Source: Candidatus Gastranaerophilales bacterium (GTDB lineage: Bacteria > Cyanobacteriota > Vampirovibrionia > Gastranaerophilales > Gastranaerophilaceae). From it: a stretch of 64,000 nt of DNA. This document shows positions 1-7,470 of the stretch, in pieces. A program made the position numbers and the translations under genes. Position 1 is the first letter of the stretch. Every line of letters starts with the position of its first letter. The stretch spans positions 181,951-245,950 of the forward strand of contig CALURK010000001.1 of the NCBI GenBank assembly GCA_944323165.1. Reading direction: 5' to 3'. A model generated the notes under the pieces. The model was not told the DNA's origin. It was given only the letters and a program-made list of their open reading frames with translations, and ran no database searches.

Positions 1-1293
1 TATGAAACTAAGTTTCCTGCCATAACAAGCCAGATAGAATATACAGATATGAATGGCGAAGTTACTCTGAGTGATTGTATAAAATTAGCCATCACTCATC
101 ATCCGACTATAATGTCAGCTATTAGTAATGCAGAAATTTATAAGACTCGAATTGGTCAGGCATGGTCAAATTATTTTCCGACATTTAGCGCAGGAGTGAG
201 TTATTCAAGAAATGACATGTTAATGTCAACAATGCCTGCTAATATGTCAAGAATGATGGTTCAAAGATATAACATGTTCTATGTTCCGACTTTATCAGCA
301 AATATGCTTTTGTTTGATTTTGGAAAAACCAAGGCTAACGCTGATATGGCAAAGAGAAATTGGGAAGCTTCAAGATATGATGCTGAATCCAGTATAGAAA
401 CAGTTATTTATAATGTAAAAGTTGCATATTACAACATGGTTTTTGCAAAAATTCAGCAAGCTGTGTATGAAGAAACTGTTAAGGATTTTGAACTTCAGTG
501 GAAACAGGCAAAAGCTTATTATGAGATTGGAAAAAAGGCTAAGATTGATGTAACTACTGCAGAATATAACCTTGGTAATGCTAAGGTTAATTTAATTAGA
601 GCAAAAAATACTGAAGAGCTTGCGGCAGTAGAACTCGCCAATGCTGTAGGTATTCCTGAACTCGAGGGTGTTATATTAAAGGATAAATTAAATAATAAAA
701 AATACGATGTAAATTTCCCAGATTTAATAAAGACTGCAGAAGCTTCACGTCCTGCATTATTAGCTGCTAAGAAGGCTATGGATGCTGCAGAGATGAATGT
801 AAGAGGTGCTAAAAGAGCTTTTACACCTGATTTAAGTGCTTTTGGAGGGTATGATCATGGTGGAAGGCAGATTAATAATGATTACGGATATCAATTTGGG
901 GTTCAACTTAACTATACCGCAATGAATTTAATGCTTCTTAAAAAGCAGGTGGATGAAGCAAAAGCTACTTACAATAAAGCAGTTGCAGATTATGAACAAC
1001 AGAAACAGAATGTTTATTTGGAAGTGAAAAGCGCTTATATAAATCTTCTTAATTCTCACGATAGTTTAGACGTTGCAAAACTTGCTCTCCAACAGGCAAA
1101 AGAGAGACAATATCTTGCGTTTAGACGTTATCAAGTAGGACTGGGTGATGCAATTGAATTTAAGGATTCTGAAAATACATATTTGAACGCTCAATTAGAT
1201 TATTATAATAACCTGCTTAATTACAATATTAACGCGGCAGAATTGGAACGTGTAATCGGCGCACCGATAAAAGAATCTGATATCGATTTGTAA
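1..1293 (+). CDS. TolC-family outer-membrane channel protein, 5'-truncated at the window edge
   Basis: Outer-membrane efflux or secretion channel of the TolC/OEP family. Its partners would be an inner-membrane pump and an adaptor. The frame is open from base 1 with no stop, so the first ATG (base 49) is internal and the true start, with any signal peptide, lies to the left. The visible ~430 codons show the family's duplicated pattern: a TLSDCIKLAITHHP-type opening helix, long Ala/Gln/Lys-rich helices, and a second copy late in the protein (AFRRYQVGLGDAIEF, then LNAQLDYYNNLLNYN). The C-terminal signature ELERVIGAP is typical. mrnC follows 23 nt later. Family is confident; substrate is unknown. 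Confidence 0.88.
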   Translation, partial: YETKFPAITSQIEYTDMNGEVTLSDCIKLAITHHPTIMSAISNAEIYKTRIGQAWSNYFPTFSAGVSYSRNDMLMSTMPANMSRMMVQRYNMFYVPTLSANMLLFDFGKTKANADMAKRNWEASRYDAESSIETVIYNVKVAYYNMVFAKIQQAVYEETVKDFELQWKQAKAYYEIGKKAKIDVTTAEYNLGNAKVNLIRAKNTEELAAVELANAVGIPELEGVILKDKLNNKKYDVNFPDLIKTAEASRPALLAAKKAMDAAEMNVRGAKRAFTPDLSAFGGYDHGGRQINNDYGYQFGVQLNYTAMNLMLLKKQVDEAKATYNKAVADYEQQKQNVYLEVKSAYINLLNSHDSLDVAKLALQQAKERQYLAFRRYQVGLGDAIEFKDSENTYLNAQLDYYNNLLNYNINAAELERVIGAPIKESDIDL

Positions 1294-1316
1294 GTTATTT
1301 GTGATAGTATGAATTT

Positions 1317-1682
1317 ATGATAGACTTAGCACTTAGAAATTATGCGCATCTGGGTGATGCTGTTTGGGAAATTTTCGTAAGAGAATACGTTGTTTTCAAA
1401 ACATCAAATTCGAAGGAACTTCATAAAATGACAACAGATAGAGTAAATGCTTCTTTTCAAGCAGAATTACTCTATATGATAGAAGACGATTTGACCGACG
1501 AGGAAAAAGAATTAGCCAGAAGAGGACGTAATCTTCCGATTCCTGTCGGAAGAAAATCCATCCAGCACGTTTACCGACCTGCAACAGCTTTCGAAGTTCT
1601 GATTGGGGTTTGGTATTTGAATGATAAGGATAGATTAAAGCATTTTTACGAAAAGTTCAAATCTACAGAATTTTTTAGTTAA
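1317..1682 (+). CDS. mrnC: Mini-ribonuclease III (23S rRNA maturation)
   Basis: Mini-III is a homodimeric RNase III catalytic domain without a dsRNA-binding domain; in Firmicutes it matures 23S rRNA ends, and it is common in Cyanobacteria. The 121 residues cover the family's length. The signature YAHLGDAVWEIFVRE (residues 9-23) holds the catalytic Asp14 and Glu18, and a second acidic site lies in FEVLIGVWYL near residue 93. There is no clear Shine-Dalgarno, and the ATG sits 23 nt after the TolC-like stop. Its end overlaps the convergent TPR gene by 4 nt. A full-length RNase III (rnc) is also present near 20.5 kb, so the cell has both enzymes. Confidence 0.9.
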   Translation: MIDLALRNYAHLGDAVWEIFVREYVVFKTSNSKELHKMTTDRVNASFQAELLYMIEDDLTDEEKELARRGRNLPIPVGRKSIQHVYRPATAFEVLIGVWYLNDKDRLKHFYEKFKSTEFFS

Positions 1683-2716
1683 TTTAGTCCAAGTTCACTG
1701 TTAATTCGGGCTTGATAATCAACAAGAATTGGATTATCAGGTTGTTCTTTTCTTAACTCGCTTAATTCTTTTTTAGCAAGAGCAAAATAGCCCGTATCAT
1801 ACAAAATTATAGCCTTTAGTAGGTTTGCTTCAAAAAAATCGTCCTGTAATTCTTCCAACGCTCTTTTGTAATGTTTCTCTGAATAATATAGGTTTGCAAG
1901 TGCAAAGTGATAATTTTTGTTATCAGGTTTCAGGGCAATTGCGTGATTGTAATATTGTTTTGCAAATTTCATATCCCCTTGCTTAAAGTATATGTTTGCA
2001 AGATTAAAATAATACTCGTCATTTTTAGGAGAAAGTTTGATTGCTCTCATTACAAAATCTTTCGCAGCTTTAAAATTACCTTGATAACTCTCTACTGCTC
2101 CGCAAAAATTTAACAATTCAGGGTTTTCATTGTTTTCAGATAATCTATTTAAAATTTTTATGCATTCGTCTTTTTTATTATGTGCATAATAAATTTGTCC
2201 TAAAAGAAGTAGTAATTCCTGATTTTCAGGTTCACTCTCCAAAGCCTGATTGAGTATATTTTCAGCCCTTTCAAATTCTTTTTTATTATACAAAGCTTTT
2301 GCTTGTTCTAAATAAATTTTACCGTCAGGATTTTCTATCTTATACTCAAAAATTTCATCAAATTTTCCTTGTTCGTTCAATAATTTGAATATCTGAACTA
2401 AATCTGATGTTTTGTGCGAGATACAATAGATGTTTTTTGCCGTTTGTTCAGCTTCTGCTAAAGCATTTTTGTCTATAAAAATTTGTTCCAGAAGCTCAAG
2501 TGCTTTTATATGTTCAGGATTTCTATCTAAAATTTGCTCAATGTAGCTTAAAGCTTTTTCTTCATTTTGCATCTTGTAGTATAAATCAGCAATTTCTAAC
2601 AAAAGCTCTGTGCTGTTATTATCTTCTTCAAGAGCTTTGTAAAATACTTCTATAGCGTGTTTATAATGCCCTTTGTTTTTTAGGGCAAACCCTTCTTGCA
2701 ATAAATTTTTAATCAT
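1679..2716 (-). CDS. Tetratricopeptide-repeat protein
   Basis: A 345-residue protein made almost entirely of TPR helix pairs, with recognisable repeats such as ALAEAEQTAKNIY, PENQELLLLLGQIYYA, SPKNDEYYFNLANIYFKQGD and KPDNKNYHFALANLYY. I see no signal peptide or membrane segment, so it is probably a cytoplasmic scaffold for protein-protein contacts. It lies directly downstream of the FtsL/DivIC-like gene and overlaps it by 8 nt, so the two are cotranscribed and translationally coupled. This context suggests a link to cell division or envelope assembly, but that is inference. Any specific TPR family assignment would need a profile search. Confidence 0.85.
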   Translation of the reverse strand: MIKNLLQEGFALKNKGHYKHAIEVFYKALEEDNNSTELLLEIADLYYKMQNEEKALSYIEQILDRNPEHIKALELLEQIFIDKNALAEAEQTAKNIYCISHKTSDLVQIFKLLNEQGKFDEIFEYKIENPDGKIYLEQAKALYNKKEFERAENILNQALESEPENQELLLLLGQIYYAHNKKDECIKILNRLSENNENPELLNFCGAVESYQGNFKAAKDFVMRAIKLSPKNDEYYFNLANIYFKQGDMKFAKQYYNHAIALKPDNKNYHFALANLYYSEKHYKRALEELQDDFFEANLLKAIILYDTGYFALAKKELSELRKEQPDNPILVDYQARINSELGLN

Positions 2717-3149
2717 GTTTTGTTAATTTAATGAGTCTTGAAACTGCATCCTTTTCTGTTTTATTCTCTTCATTTTCCTCTGGCTTGTTTATAATTACAA
2801 GAACTTCGTCTTCTCCTGACATTTTTAAATTATTTCTTGCAATAGCTTCTAGACCTGTAACATTTGAAAAGTTTTTGATATTGTCCTGTAATTGCTCATT
2901 TAAAGCTTTTGCAGCGTTTCTGGTTTTAGTAATTTGTACAATTTTTGCCTTGTATGAAACAATTTTTGATATGTTTAACACAGCACTTATTGTAATTTGA
3001 AATAAACACAAAAGGAGAATTATAGTTAAAAAAGAGTAATAAAACCCGCTTGATGAAGAGGTTTTTTTTACTTTTTTTTCATCCCTTCTTTTTTTATCTG
3101 TATTAACAACCCTTCGAGGTCGTCTTTGCTCCCGTGTGTAATTTCTCAT
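2709..3149 (-). CDS. FtsL/FtsB/DivIC-like septum protein
   Basis: Small bitopic division protein of the FtsB/DivIC type. The order of parts is: a very basic cytoplasmic tail (residues 1-35), one membrane helix (about 37-58), a periplasmic coiled coil (about 65-95), and the family's closing motif GLEAIARNNLKMSGEDEVLV. An acidic, probably disordered tail follows (about 127-146). FtsB/DivIC proteins join FtsL and FtsQ/DivIB to activate septal peptidoglycan synthesis. The gene has no Shine-Dalgarno, but a strong promoter ends 6 nt before its ATG, which predicts a leaderless transcript. It overlaps the TPR gene by 8 nt. Which of the three related families it belongs to cannot be decided by eye. 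Confidence 0.75.
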   Translation of the reverse strand: MRNYTREQRRPRRVVNTDKKRRDEKKVKKTSSSSGFYYSFLTIILLLCLFQITISAVLNISKIVSYKAKIVQITKTRNAAKALNEQLQDNIKNFSNVTGLEAIARNNLKMSGEDEVLVIINKPEENEENKTEKDAVSRLIKLTKHD

Positions 3150-3184
3150 AAATCAATTATATAAAATTTCTAAACTAATTACAA
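3150..3184 (-). promoter_or_regulatory. Leaderless-type sigma70 promoter for the FtsL/DivIC-like gene
   Basis: On the minus strand: TTGTAA (3184-3179), 17-nt spacer, TATAAT (3161-3156), then TGATTT and the ATG (3149). Transcription should begin at or next to the start codon. The -35 hexamer overlaps the stop codon of the upstream gene. Confidence 0.7.
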
Positions 3185-3898
3185 CTTGAAACCCGTAGTG
3201 AAACTAACAGCAGAACTTCTTCCGCCGTTTGCATAGTATGATTGTGCAACTCCCAGTTCAAACTTCAAAGATTCTGCATATTTTTTTAAAGCAGGACTGT
3301 AAACAAGTGTTATTTCATTCTTATTTTTCGGAGCGTTAACATAATTTGTGAAACTGTCTTTGAGTGTTAATTTATCGGTAATATGCCATTCCGGAGTAAC
3401 ACAAACTGTTCCGTATTGCGATCCGATATCCTGCGAAGCAGATTGTTTAAATTTCGTATCCAGCGAAAAATACTTAGGTGAATCATATCTGACAAAAACC
3501 CCTGTAGAGGATTCCATTTGTGAAAGCGAAAGCTCCTCGCCCCATAATGTACCATACGTCATACCCTTAAATGTTTCAGATAGAGTTCCGCTCAGAGGAA
3601 GAATGTCTTTCAAATTATTTCTAGTTACCGCCGCCCTTGCAAGGGCACTCCTGGGCGTGTTGGTGTTTGATGTAATATTTAGCATCTTTACCGGTATCGT
3701 AACAGCTCTTTGAGGTATATTTACCTGAGGTTTTTCAATATCATCATCAAGATAAATTGTTTCGACAGGGTTGTCGTCATATTCAACCTGACCTTGAAGT
3801 TTGTAGGTTTCTACTACCGGCTTTACATTTTCCTCTGTAGAAAAAGCTGGTAGCAAATTTATACATAATAACGCTATTAAAAATACTAATTTTTGCAT
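3179..3898 (-). CDS. Secreted hypothetical protein, possibly a small outer-membrane beta-barrel
   Basis: Not assigned to a known family. The 239-residue protein starts with a Sec signal peptide (MQKLVFLIALLCINLLPAFS) and has a Thr/Pro-rich linker to about residue 75. The rest is dominated by alternating polar and aromatic strands (TGVFVRYDSPKYFSLDTKF, PEWHITDKLTLKDSF, SLKFELGVAQSYYANGG) and ends in SFTTGFKL, a strand-like C-terminus as in barrel proteins. I infer an outer-membrane or periplasmic location. There is no Shine-Dalgarno; a good promoter ends 6 nt before the ATG. The gene precedes the FtsL/DivIC-like gene on the same strand, but that gene has its own promoter. Confidence 0.65.
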   Translation of the reverse strand: MQKLVFLIALLCINLLPAFSTEENVKPVVETYKLQGQVEYDDNPVETIYLDDDIEKPQVNIPQRAVTIPVKMLNITSNTNTPRSALARAAVTRNNLKDILPLSGTLSETFKGMTYGTLWGEELSLSQMESSTGVFVRYDSPKYFSLDTKFKQSASQDIGSQYGTVCVTPEWHITDKLTLKDSFTNYVNAPKNKNEITLVYSPALKKYAESLKFELGVAQSYYANGGRSSAVSFTTGFKL

Positions 3899-3933
3899 AG
3901 CTACATTGTAGTTTAAATAAATAATGTTTTCAA
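3899..3933 (-). promoter_or_regulatory. Leaderless-type promoter for the secreted protein gene
   Basis: On the minus strand: TTGAAA (3933-3928), 17-nt spacer, TACAAT (3910-3905), 6 nt, then ATG (3898). No Shine-Dalgarno is present. Confidence 0.65.
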
Positions 3934-4013
3934 TCGTTTTTTACCTAATTGGAGAATATTTTTTTATCAAATTTTAATCATAAATAAAGGAGAGTTATAA
4001 AGAGGAGATAGAT

Positions 4014-4445
4014 ATGAAAAAAAGTGTATTAGCATTGTTATTGGGGGTAATTATGGTATCAAATAGCGTAATAGCGGCGGAAAATATTGCAGTAGTCGAT
4101 TTGCAGAAAATAGTAAGTAATTCAGGTCAGGTAAAGCAGTTAAAACAAGAGCACGCTAAGAAAATGGAAGAGCTTAATAAAATTGTTGTGAATGCACGCG
4201 GTGAAATTTCTAATACAACAGACAGTGCAAAAATTTTGCAACTAGAGGAAAAATATACTAACGAATTTAATGCAAAAAAAGCCGCTTTAGAGAAAGATTA
4301 CAGTACAAGGCTTAGCGCAATAGAGAAGAATATAAAAGATGAGATTGCAAAGAAAGCACAGCAAGATAAGTATGATTATGTGTTTGCCAAAAGTGTTTTA
4401 TTGTACGGAGGAAAAGACATAACTAACGATATAAAAGTAAAGTGA
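4014..4445 (+). CDS. OmpH/Skp-family periplasmic chaperone-like protein
   Basis: Skp/OmpH proteins are periplasmic trimers that hold unfolded outer-membrane proteins. This 143-residue protein has a signal peptide ending near AEN (residues 22-24), the typical mature start IAVVDLQKIV, and a long charged alpha-helical hairpin arm rich in Lys, Glu and Ala (about 40-115). The closing segment DYVFAKSVLLYGGKDIT matches the family ending, which usually reads V-L-Y-x-x-x-x-D-I-T. The Shine-Dalgarno GAGGAGATAG precedes the ATG. It supports a diderm envelope together with the TolC-like gene. It is somewhat short for the family, and its client proteins are unknown. Confidence 0.85.
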   Translation: MKKSVLALLLGVIMVSNSVIAAENIAVVDLQKIVSNSGQVKQLKQEHAKKMEELNKIVVNARGEISNTTDSAKILQLEEKYTNEFNAKKAALEKDYSTRLSAIEKNIKDEIAKKAQQDKYDYVFAKSVLLYGGKDITNDIKVK

Positions 4446-4465
4446 TTTGAAAAAAGTATAAACAC

Positions 4466-4491
4466 TATACCCTTTCTAATGAAAGGGTATA
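4466..4491 (+). other. Perfect 11-bp stem-loop downstream of the OmpH-like gene
   Basis: TATACCCTTTC, loop TAAT, GAAAGGGTATA. No T-run follows on either strand, so it is a weak terminator at best. It may instead be an mRNA 3'-end stabiliser. Confidence 0.5.
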
Positions 4492-4510
4492 GAAATGTCC
4501 TAAAACCCTC

Positions 4511-4550
4511 TTGTCCTTTTGTAGAATTTTGTATTATAATGTGGTATAAT
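4511..4550 (+). promoter_or_regulatory. Promoter of the small secreted protein gene (two -10 boxes)
   Basis: TTGTCC (4511-4516) is 18 nt from TATAAT (4535-4540). A second TATAAT lies at 4545-4550, 20 nt from TTGTAG (4519-4524). A Shine-Dalgarno (AAGGAGA) follows before the ATG at 4578. Confidence 0.55.
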
Positions 4551-4577
4551 GATTTGTAGCTTAAGGAGAACTGAAGT

Positions 4578-5033
4578 ATGCAAAAGAAAATTTTAATTTC
4601 ATTAGGCTTGATAGCAGTAGTCGGAATAATGAGTCAAGTTTGGGCAAATTCTACTATTTATACTGATGATTTAGGCAGATTGCATTTCTTGGGTAAAGAT
4701 CCCGGAGCTAAGACTCTTCAAAAAATAGAGGATTATGATAATCCAAAACAACAGGATTTAACGAATGTAATGTATAAAAATGAGCAGCCGGCAGGTAGCG
4801 TAGAAAATGCTGCGGAACCGAAGACCGATGTCTCAGCTCAGAGTTCGGAAACTCCGGTTTCAGATAAGACAAAGGTACATACAAACAAGTCAAAAGGTTC
4901 ATATACTTTTAATAAAGGTGCAATGGATGCATCAGACCCGTATACTTTCGGCAATACAAATTTAGATACGCAAAAGAAAGAATCAACAGATTTAGAAAAT
5001 TTAAACAAAAAGCGTTTTTGGCAGATTTGGTAA
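4578..5033 (+). CDS. Small secreted hypothetical protein
   Basis: Not recognised. The 151 residues begin with a Sec signal peptide (MQKKILISLGLIAVVGIMSQVWA, residues 1-23). The mature start STIYTDDLGRLHFLGKDPG resembles the short strand-turn found at the N-terminus of DUF4124-type periplasmic proteins, but that is only a resemblance. The remainder is polar, rich in Lys, Asn, Thr and Asp, and probably disordered. The start is fixed by the Shine-Dalgarno AAGGAGA 9 nt upstream. The tRNA-Gln begins 15 nt after the stop and may be cotranscribed with this gene, since I see no terminator between them. Confidence 0.65.
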   Translation: MQKKILISLGLIAVVGIMSQVWANSTIYTDDLGRLHFLGKDPGAKTLQKIEDYDNPKQQDLTNVMYKNEQPAGSVENAAEPKTDVSAQSSETPVSDKTKVHTNKSKGSYTFNKGAMDASDPYTFGNTNLDTQKKESTDLENLNKKRFWQIW

Positions 5034-5048
5034 AAATATAACAAACAA

Positions 5049-5119
5049 TCCCGGATCGTCTAGTGGCAGGACGAAAGATTCTGACTCTTTTAACGGTGGT
5101 TCGAATCCATCTCCGGGAG
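5049..5119 (+). tRNA. tRNA-Gln (anticodon CUG)
   Basis: A full cloverleaf can be drawn. The acceptor stem TCCCGGA pairs with TCCGGGA and is followed by discriminator G at 5119. The anticodon arm AAAGA/TCTTT carries the loop TTCTGAC, so the anticodon is CTG (reads CAG, glutamine). The T-arm contains GGTTCGAATCC and the D-arm GTC...GAC. CCA is not encoded (GTT follows). The last 16 nt of the gene (5104-5119) plus the adjoining 11 nt are repeated twice more downstream (see the repeat entries). Confidence 0.93.
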
Positions 5120-5277
5120 TTTTGTTATGTAAAAAAATTTGGGAAATGGATGAGAACCACCAGCCTGCAAAGGCTTTTGTGGTTCGAGCGCGAGCCGGCA
5201 GAGGGCGGAGTTAGATTGCAAGAAAAAATTTTTCGAAGCAATCGAACGTAGTCCCGTTTAACGCCGGCGAGAAAGCC
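5104..5277 (+). repeat. Tandem unit 1 (174 bp) beginning with the tRNA-Gln 3' tail
   Basis: The unit starts inside the tRNA T-arm (AATCCATCTCCGGGAG), continues with TTTTGTTATGT and then a segment of visibly higher GC than the surroundings. It contains two strong inverted repeats: GAACCAC/GTGGTTC around 5154-5185 with an inner AGCCT/AGGCT, and GATTGC/GCAATC around 5214-5243 enclosing an A6T5 run. A third possible hairpin is GGTTCG-AGCG-CGAGCC. No coding potential is convincing in it. It could be a structured RNA, a miniature mobile element or both. Confidence 0.8.
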
Positions 5278-5449
5278 AATCCATCTCCGGGAGTTTTGTT
5301 ATGTAAAAAAATTGGGAAATGGATGAGAACCACCAGCCTGTAAAAGCTTTTGTGGTTCGAGCGCGAGCCTCTGAGGGCGGAGTTAGATTGCAAGAAAAAA
5401 TTTTTCGAAGCAATCGAACGTAGTCCCGTTTAACGCCGGCGAGAAAGCC
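5278..5449 (+). repeat. Tandem unit 2 (172 bp), near-identical to unit 1
   Basis: Begins with the same AATCCATCTCCGGGAG tail and repeats the whole unit. I count only a few differences: one T fewer in a T-run, CTGTAAAAG in place of CTGCAAAGG, and CCTCTGAGG in place of the CCGGCAGAGG segment. The two substitutions in the first hairpin weaken its inner stem, which suggests that the outer stem matters more. Confidence 0.8.
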
Positions 5450-5476
5450 AATCCATCTCCGGGAGTTTTGTTATGT
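5450..5476 (+). repeat. Third copy of the tRNA-Gln 3' tail (27 bp)
   Basis: The 27 bases at 5450-5476 match those at 5104-5130 and 5278-5304 exactly, after which the sequence diverges. Together the three copies look like att-type direct repeats bordering two units. The rest of this gap, up to the HNH-like gene at 5529, holds nothing I recognise. Confidence 0.75.
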
Positions 5477-5528
5477 CAAAGGGGTAAGTGTTACCAAAAT
5501 TTGTGGAAAAGTTTTTGAACTGCAAATT

Positions 5529-6644
5529 TTAGAAGATTTTATGCTGTTTTTTGTATATGCGGTCATAAAATCTCTTTTCCGCCTTTTTCGCTTCTAATTC
5601 CGAATATTTGTATCTTGATAAATCCAAAGAAATTTTCCCCTTAGATTCCTCCTCAAGTTTCTTTTTAACTTTATATGGATAAGTTTCATTTCCCTTAAGT
5701 TGTCCGTTGTGAATAAGATTTATAATTTGTTCAATATAAATTTGACATTTTTTAGGTACAGAAGGAAACATTTCAATAAACTTAGGAAGCGGCATACTCG
5801 ATCTCATGCTGTTTGCGCCTGCGGAAGTTAGCATAAAGTTTCCTATTGTGTTTTCTCCATTTAAAGAATTAGGTTTGATATGTTCTATTGTAGCAACAGA
5901 AGGCCGAATTATTCTTTTGGCAATTTCTTGTTGGGTTCTGTCAACGTATTTAACGATGAAAGCATTTTCGCTGGTTCCAGAAGTTGGCAGATAAACTGCT
6001 CTGTCTTTGAGTTTTTCTAGAACAAGATGTTCCTTATGAGCCTTTTTAGGTTTAATGTCCTCTAGTGATGTTAATAATATTTTTCTTTTAAAAGTATCTT
6101 CTCTATTGTTTTCCAGGATAACTTGTCGGCATTTGGTTGTTTTTTCGTGAACGGCAAGCGCGTTTTGGGGCGACAAGTTTAGTGAAATTTTATCGACATC
6201 ATCCAGAACATTAAATTCTTCAAGTTTTAGTTTGATAATAGCTTCGTCATACCATAGTTTTAAGCATTCAGGTAAAGTTTTTTGCGGTGAAATTTTTGAA
6301 ATAGCGAGAAATCTTTTATACATTTTTCTTTCTGTATCTTGCATAAATTTGGTGTATTTGGATAAAACTTTAACGACATCTTTGACGTTCGCACACTTAT
6401 CTAAGCGATTTTCAATTCGAACTATATCATAGCCGGCAATCATTTCTACGCCGAAATAGGGGCATTTTAGTCCTTTTAGCTTTTTTAACGGATTGCCAGC
6501 AGACGTATTTGCTTGAAAAGATATTGGGTTGGTTTTACAGAATGTATCGCAGGTATTGGTTTGCAAGTACAAAAGATTTTTCCCAACTGTTCCGTATGGC
6601 TGCAATTTAGATGGATTATAGAAATTTACCGGTGAAATTCGCAC
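5529..6644 (-). CDS. HNH-endonuclease-like protein with a MRI-x-P N-terminus
   Basis: From the chosen GTG start the protein has 371 residues. It opens RISPVNFYNPSK, has an S-F-Q-A-N motif at 41-46, and a Cys motif CPYFGVEM at 61-68 resembling the first metal knuckle of HNH proteins. It also has EHIKPNS at 254-260 followed by NGENTIGN, the layout of the E-H...N part of an HNH nuclease. Only one Cys of a usual pair is present. The GTG at 6644 has a Shine-Dalgarno GGGGAG 9 nt upstream. A promoter (TTGCAG, 17 nt, TATTAT) lies just before it, so the longer TTG start at 6698 would lie upstream of the -10. The substrate and whether it cuts DNA are unknown. Confidence 0.6.
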   Translation of the reverse strand: MRISPVNFYNPSKLQPYGTVGKNLLYLQTNTCDTFCKTNPISFQANTSAGNPLKKLKGLKCPYFGVEMIAGYDIVRIENRLDKCANVKDVVKVLSKYTKFMQDTERKMYKRFLAISKISPQKTLPECLKLWYDEAIIKLKLEEFNVLDDVDKISLNLSPQNALAVHEKTTKCRQVILENNREDTFKRKILLTSLEDIKPKKAHKEHLVLEKLKDRAVYLPTSGTSENAFIVKYVDRTQQEIAKRIIRPSVATIEHIKPNSLNGENTIGNFMLTSAGANSMRSSMPLPKFIEMFPSVPKKCQIYIEQIINLIHNGQLKGNETYPYKVKKKLEEESKGKISLDLSRYKYSELEAKKAEKRFYDRIYKKQHKIF

Positions 6645-6664
6645 AGTATTATACTCCCCAAAAT

Positions 6665-6693
6665 ATAATACCAAATTGTTTAAAGCTCTGCAA
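6665..6693 (-). promoter_or_regulatory. Promoter of the HNH-like gene
   Basis: Minus strand: TTGCAG (6693-6688), 17-nt spacer, TATTAT (6670-6665). The predicted transcript start near 6658 leaves room only for the Shine-Dalgarno and the GTG at 6644. Confidence 0.55.
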
Positions 6694-6777
6694 GGCAAAC
6701 TTTTAATACCTTCTTTTATTAAAACGTTTATGTTATTATAAATTCAAAAAGTAAAACAAATTCAAGGAGATAAATTT

Positions 6778-7440
6778 ATGCAGGCAAGACGTGCAGCGAG
6801 AGAATTAGCACTTATATTATTTTCACAGTTTGATAAAGAAATTACAAAATATACAAGAAAAGATTTTGAAGATATTATGCTCAAATCAGTAAGAATCCTT
6901 TCAAATTCAGCATCAGAGGAATTAAAGTTGACAGTTGGTTCTTTAATTGACATCAAGGATATGCTTGATACTTATGAAGCTGAGCATAAGACAAATTTAG
7001 AGCGACCGATGGGTGCAAAAAATAAACCTGTTCAAATTCCAATGACAGATGAGATGATACAAAAAGTTGACACAATGATTGATGTTGCAGAGAAGGCTAT
7101 TTTGGCTTTAGAAATTGCAGAGTTCGCAACTTTGGAAAATCAATCAGAGGTAAAAAATTATACTGTAGAAATTGCTGAACAATTTAAGCTTCACCACAAA
7201 GATATTGATGCAGAAATTCAGAAATATTCAAATGGTTGGGATATATCAAGATTAGTTAAGATGGATAAAGATATTTTAAGAATTGCAATAACTGAGCTTT
7301 TGTATACTAAGGATGCTCCAATCAAGGTTGTTGTAGATGAGGCGGTTGAGTTGGCTAAAAAATATTCTACAGAAGATTCTTCATCTTTTGTTAACGGAAT
7401 ATTAGCAAAAGTTATTGTTGAAAATGGGCTAAAGGGATAA
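6778..7440 (+). CDS. nusB: Transcription antitermination protein NusB (enlarged)
   Basis: NusB binds boxA RNA with NusE (S10) and keeps rRNA operons from terminating early. The N-terminal helix RRAARELALILFSQFD and the C-terminal signature DKDILRIAITELLY...VVDEAVELAKKYS...FVNGILAK are clear. At 220 residues it is about 70 longer than typical NusB. The extra length sits in the middle (about residues 40-130), including a polar stretch around KNKPVQIPMTDEMIQK. The Shine-Dalgarno AAGGAGAT is strong. ftsY follows 30 nt later, so the two probably share a transcript. Confidence 0.9.
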   Translation: MQARRAARELALILFSQFDKEITKYTRKDFEDIMLKSVRILSNSASEELKLTVGSLIDIKDMLDTYEAEHKTNLERPMGAKNKPVQIPMTDEMIQKVDTMIDVAEKAILALEIAEFATLENQSEVKNYTVEIAEQFKLHHKDIDAEIQKYSNGWDISRLVKMDKDILRIAITELLYTKDAPIKVVVDEAVELAKKYSTEDSSSFVNGILAKVIVENGLKG

Positions 7441-7470
7441 AATTTATCACGAAAGCCAAAAGGTATAGAA

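Noticed and set aside
1396..3713. Several plus- and minus-strand open frames of 60-120 codons opposite mrnC, the TPR gene and neighbours
   Set aside because: They overlap stronger genes in other frames, lack ribosome sites and have Phe/Leu/Ile-rich, gene-unlike composition.
5063..5393. Two ~60-codon open frames across the tRNA and repeat units
   Set aside because: They run through the tRNA and across the repeats, lack ribosome sites and have basic, arbitrary composition. They are byproducts of the repeat sequence.
5104..5476. CRISPR array
   Set aside because: Only two ~173-bp near-identical units; there are no short repeats with variable spacers and no cas genes.
6642..6698. TTG start at 6698 for the HNH-like protein
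   Set aside because: A promoter and a GGGGAG ribosome site lie between it and GTG 6644, and the GTG start yields the RISPVNF N-terminus shared with another protein.
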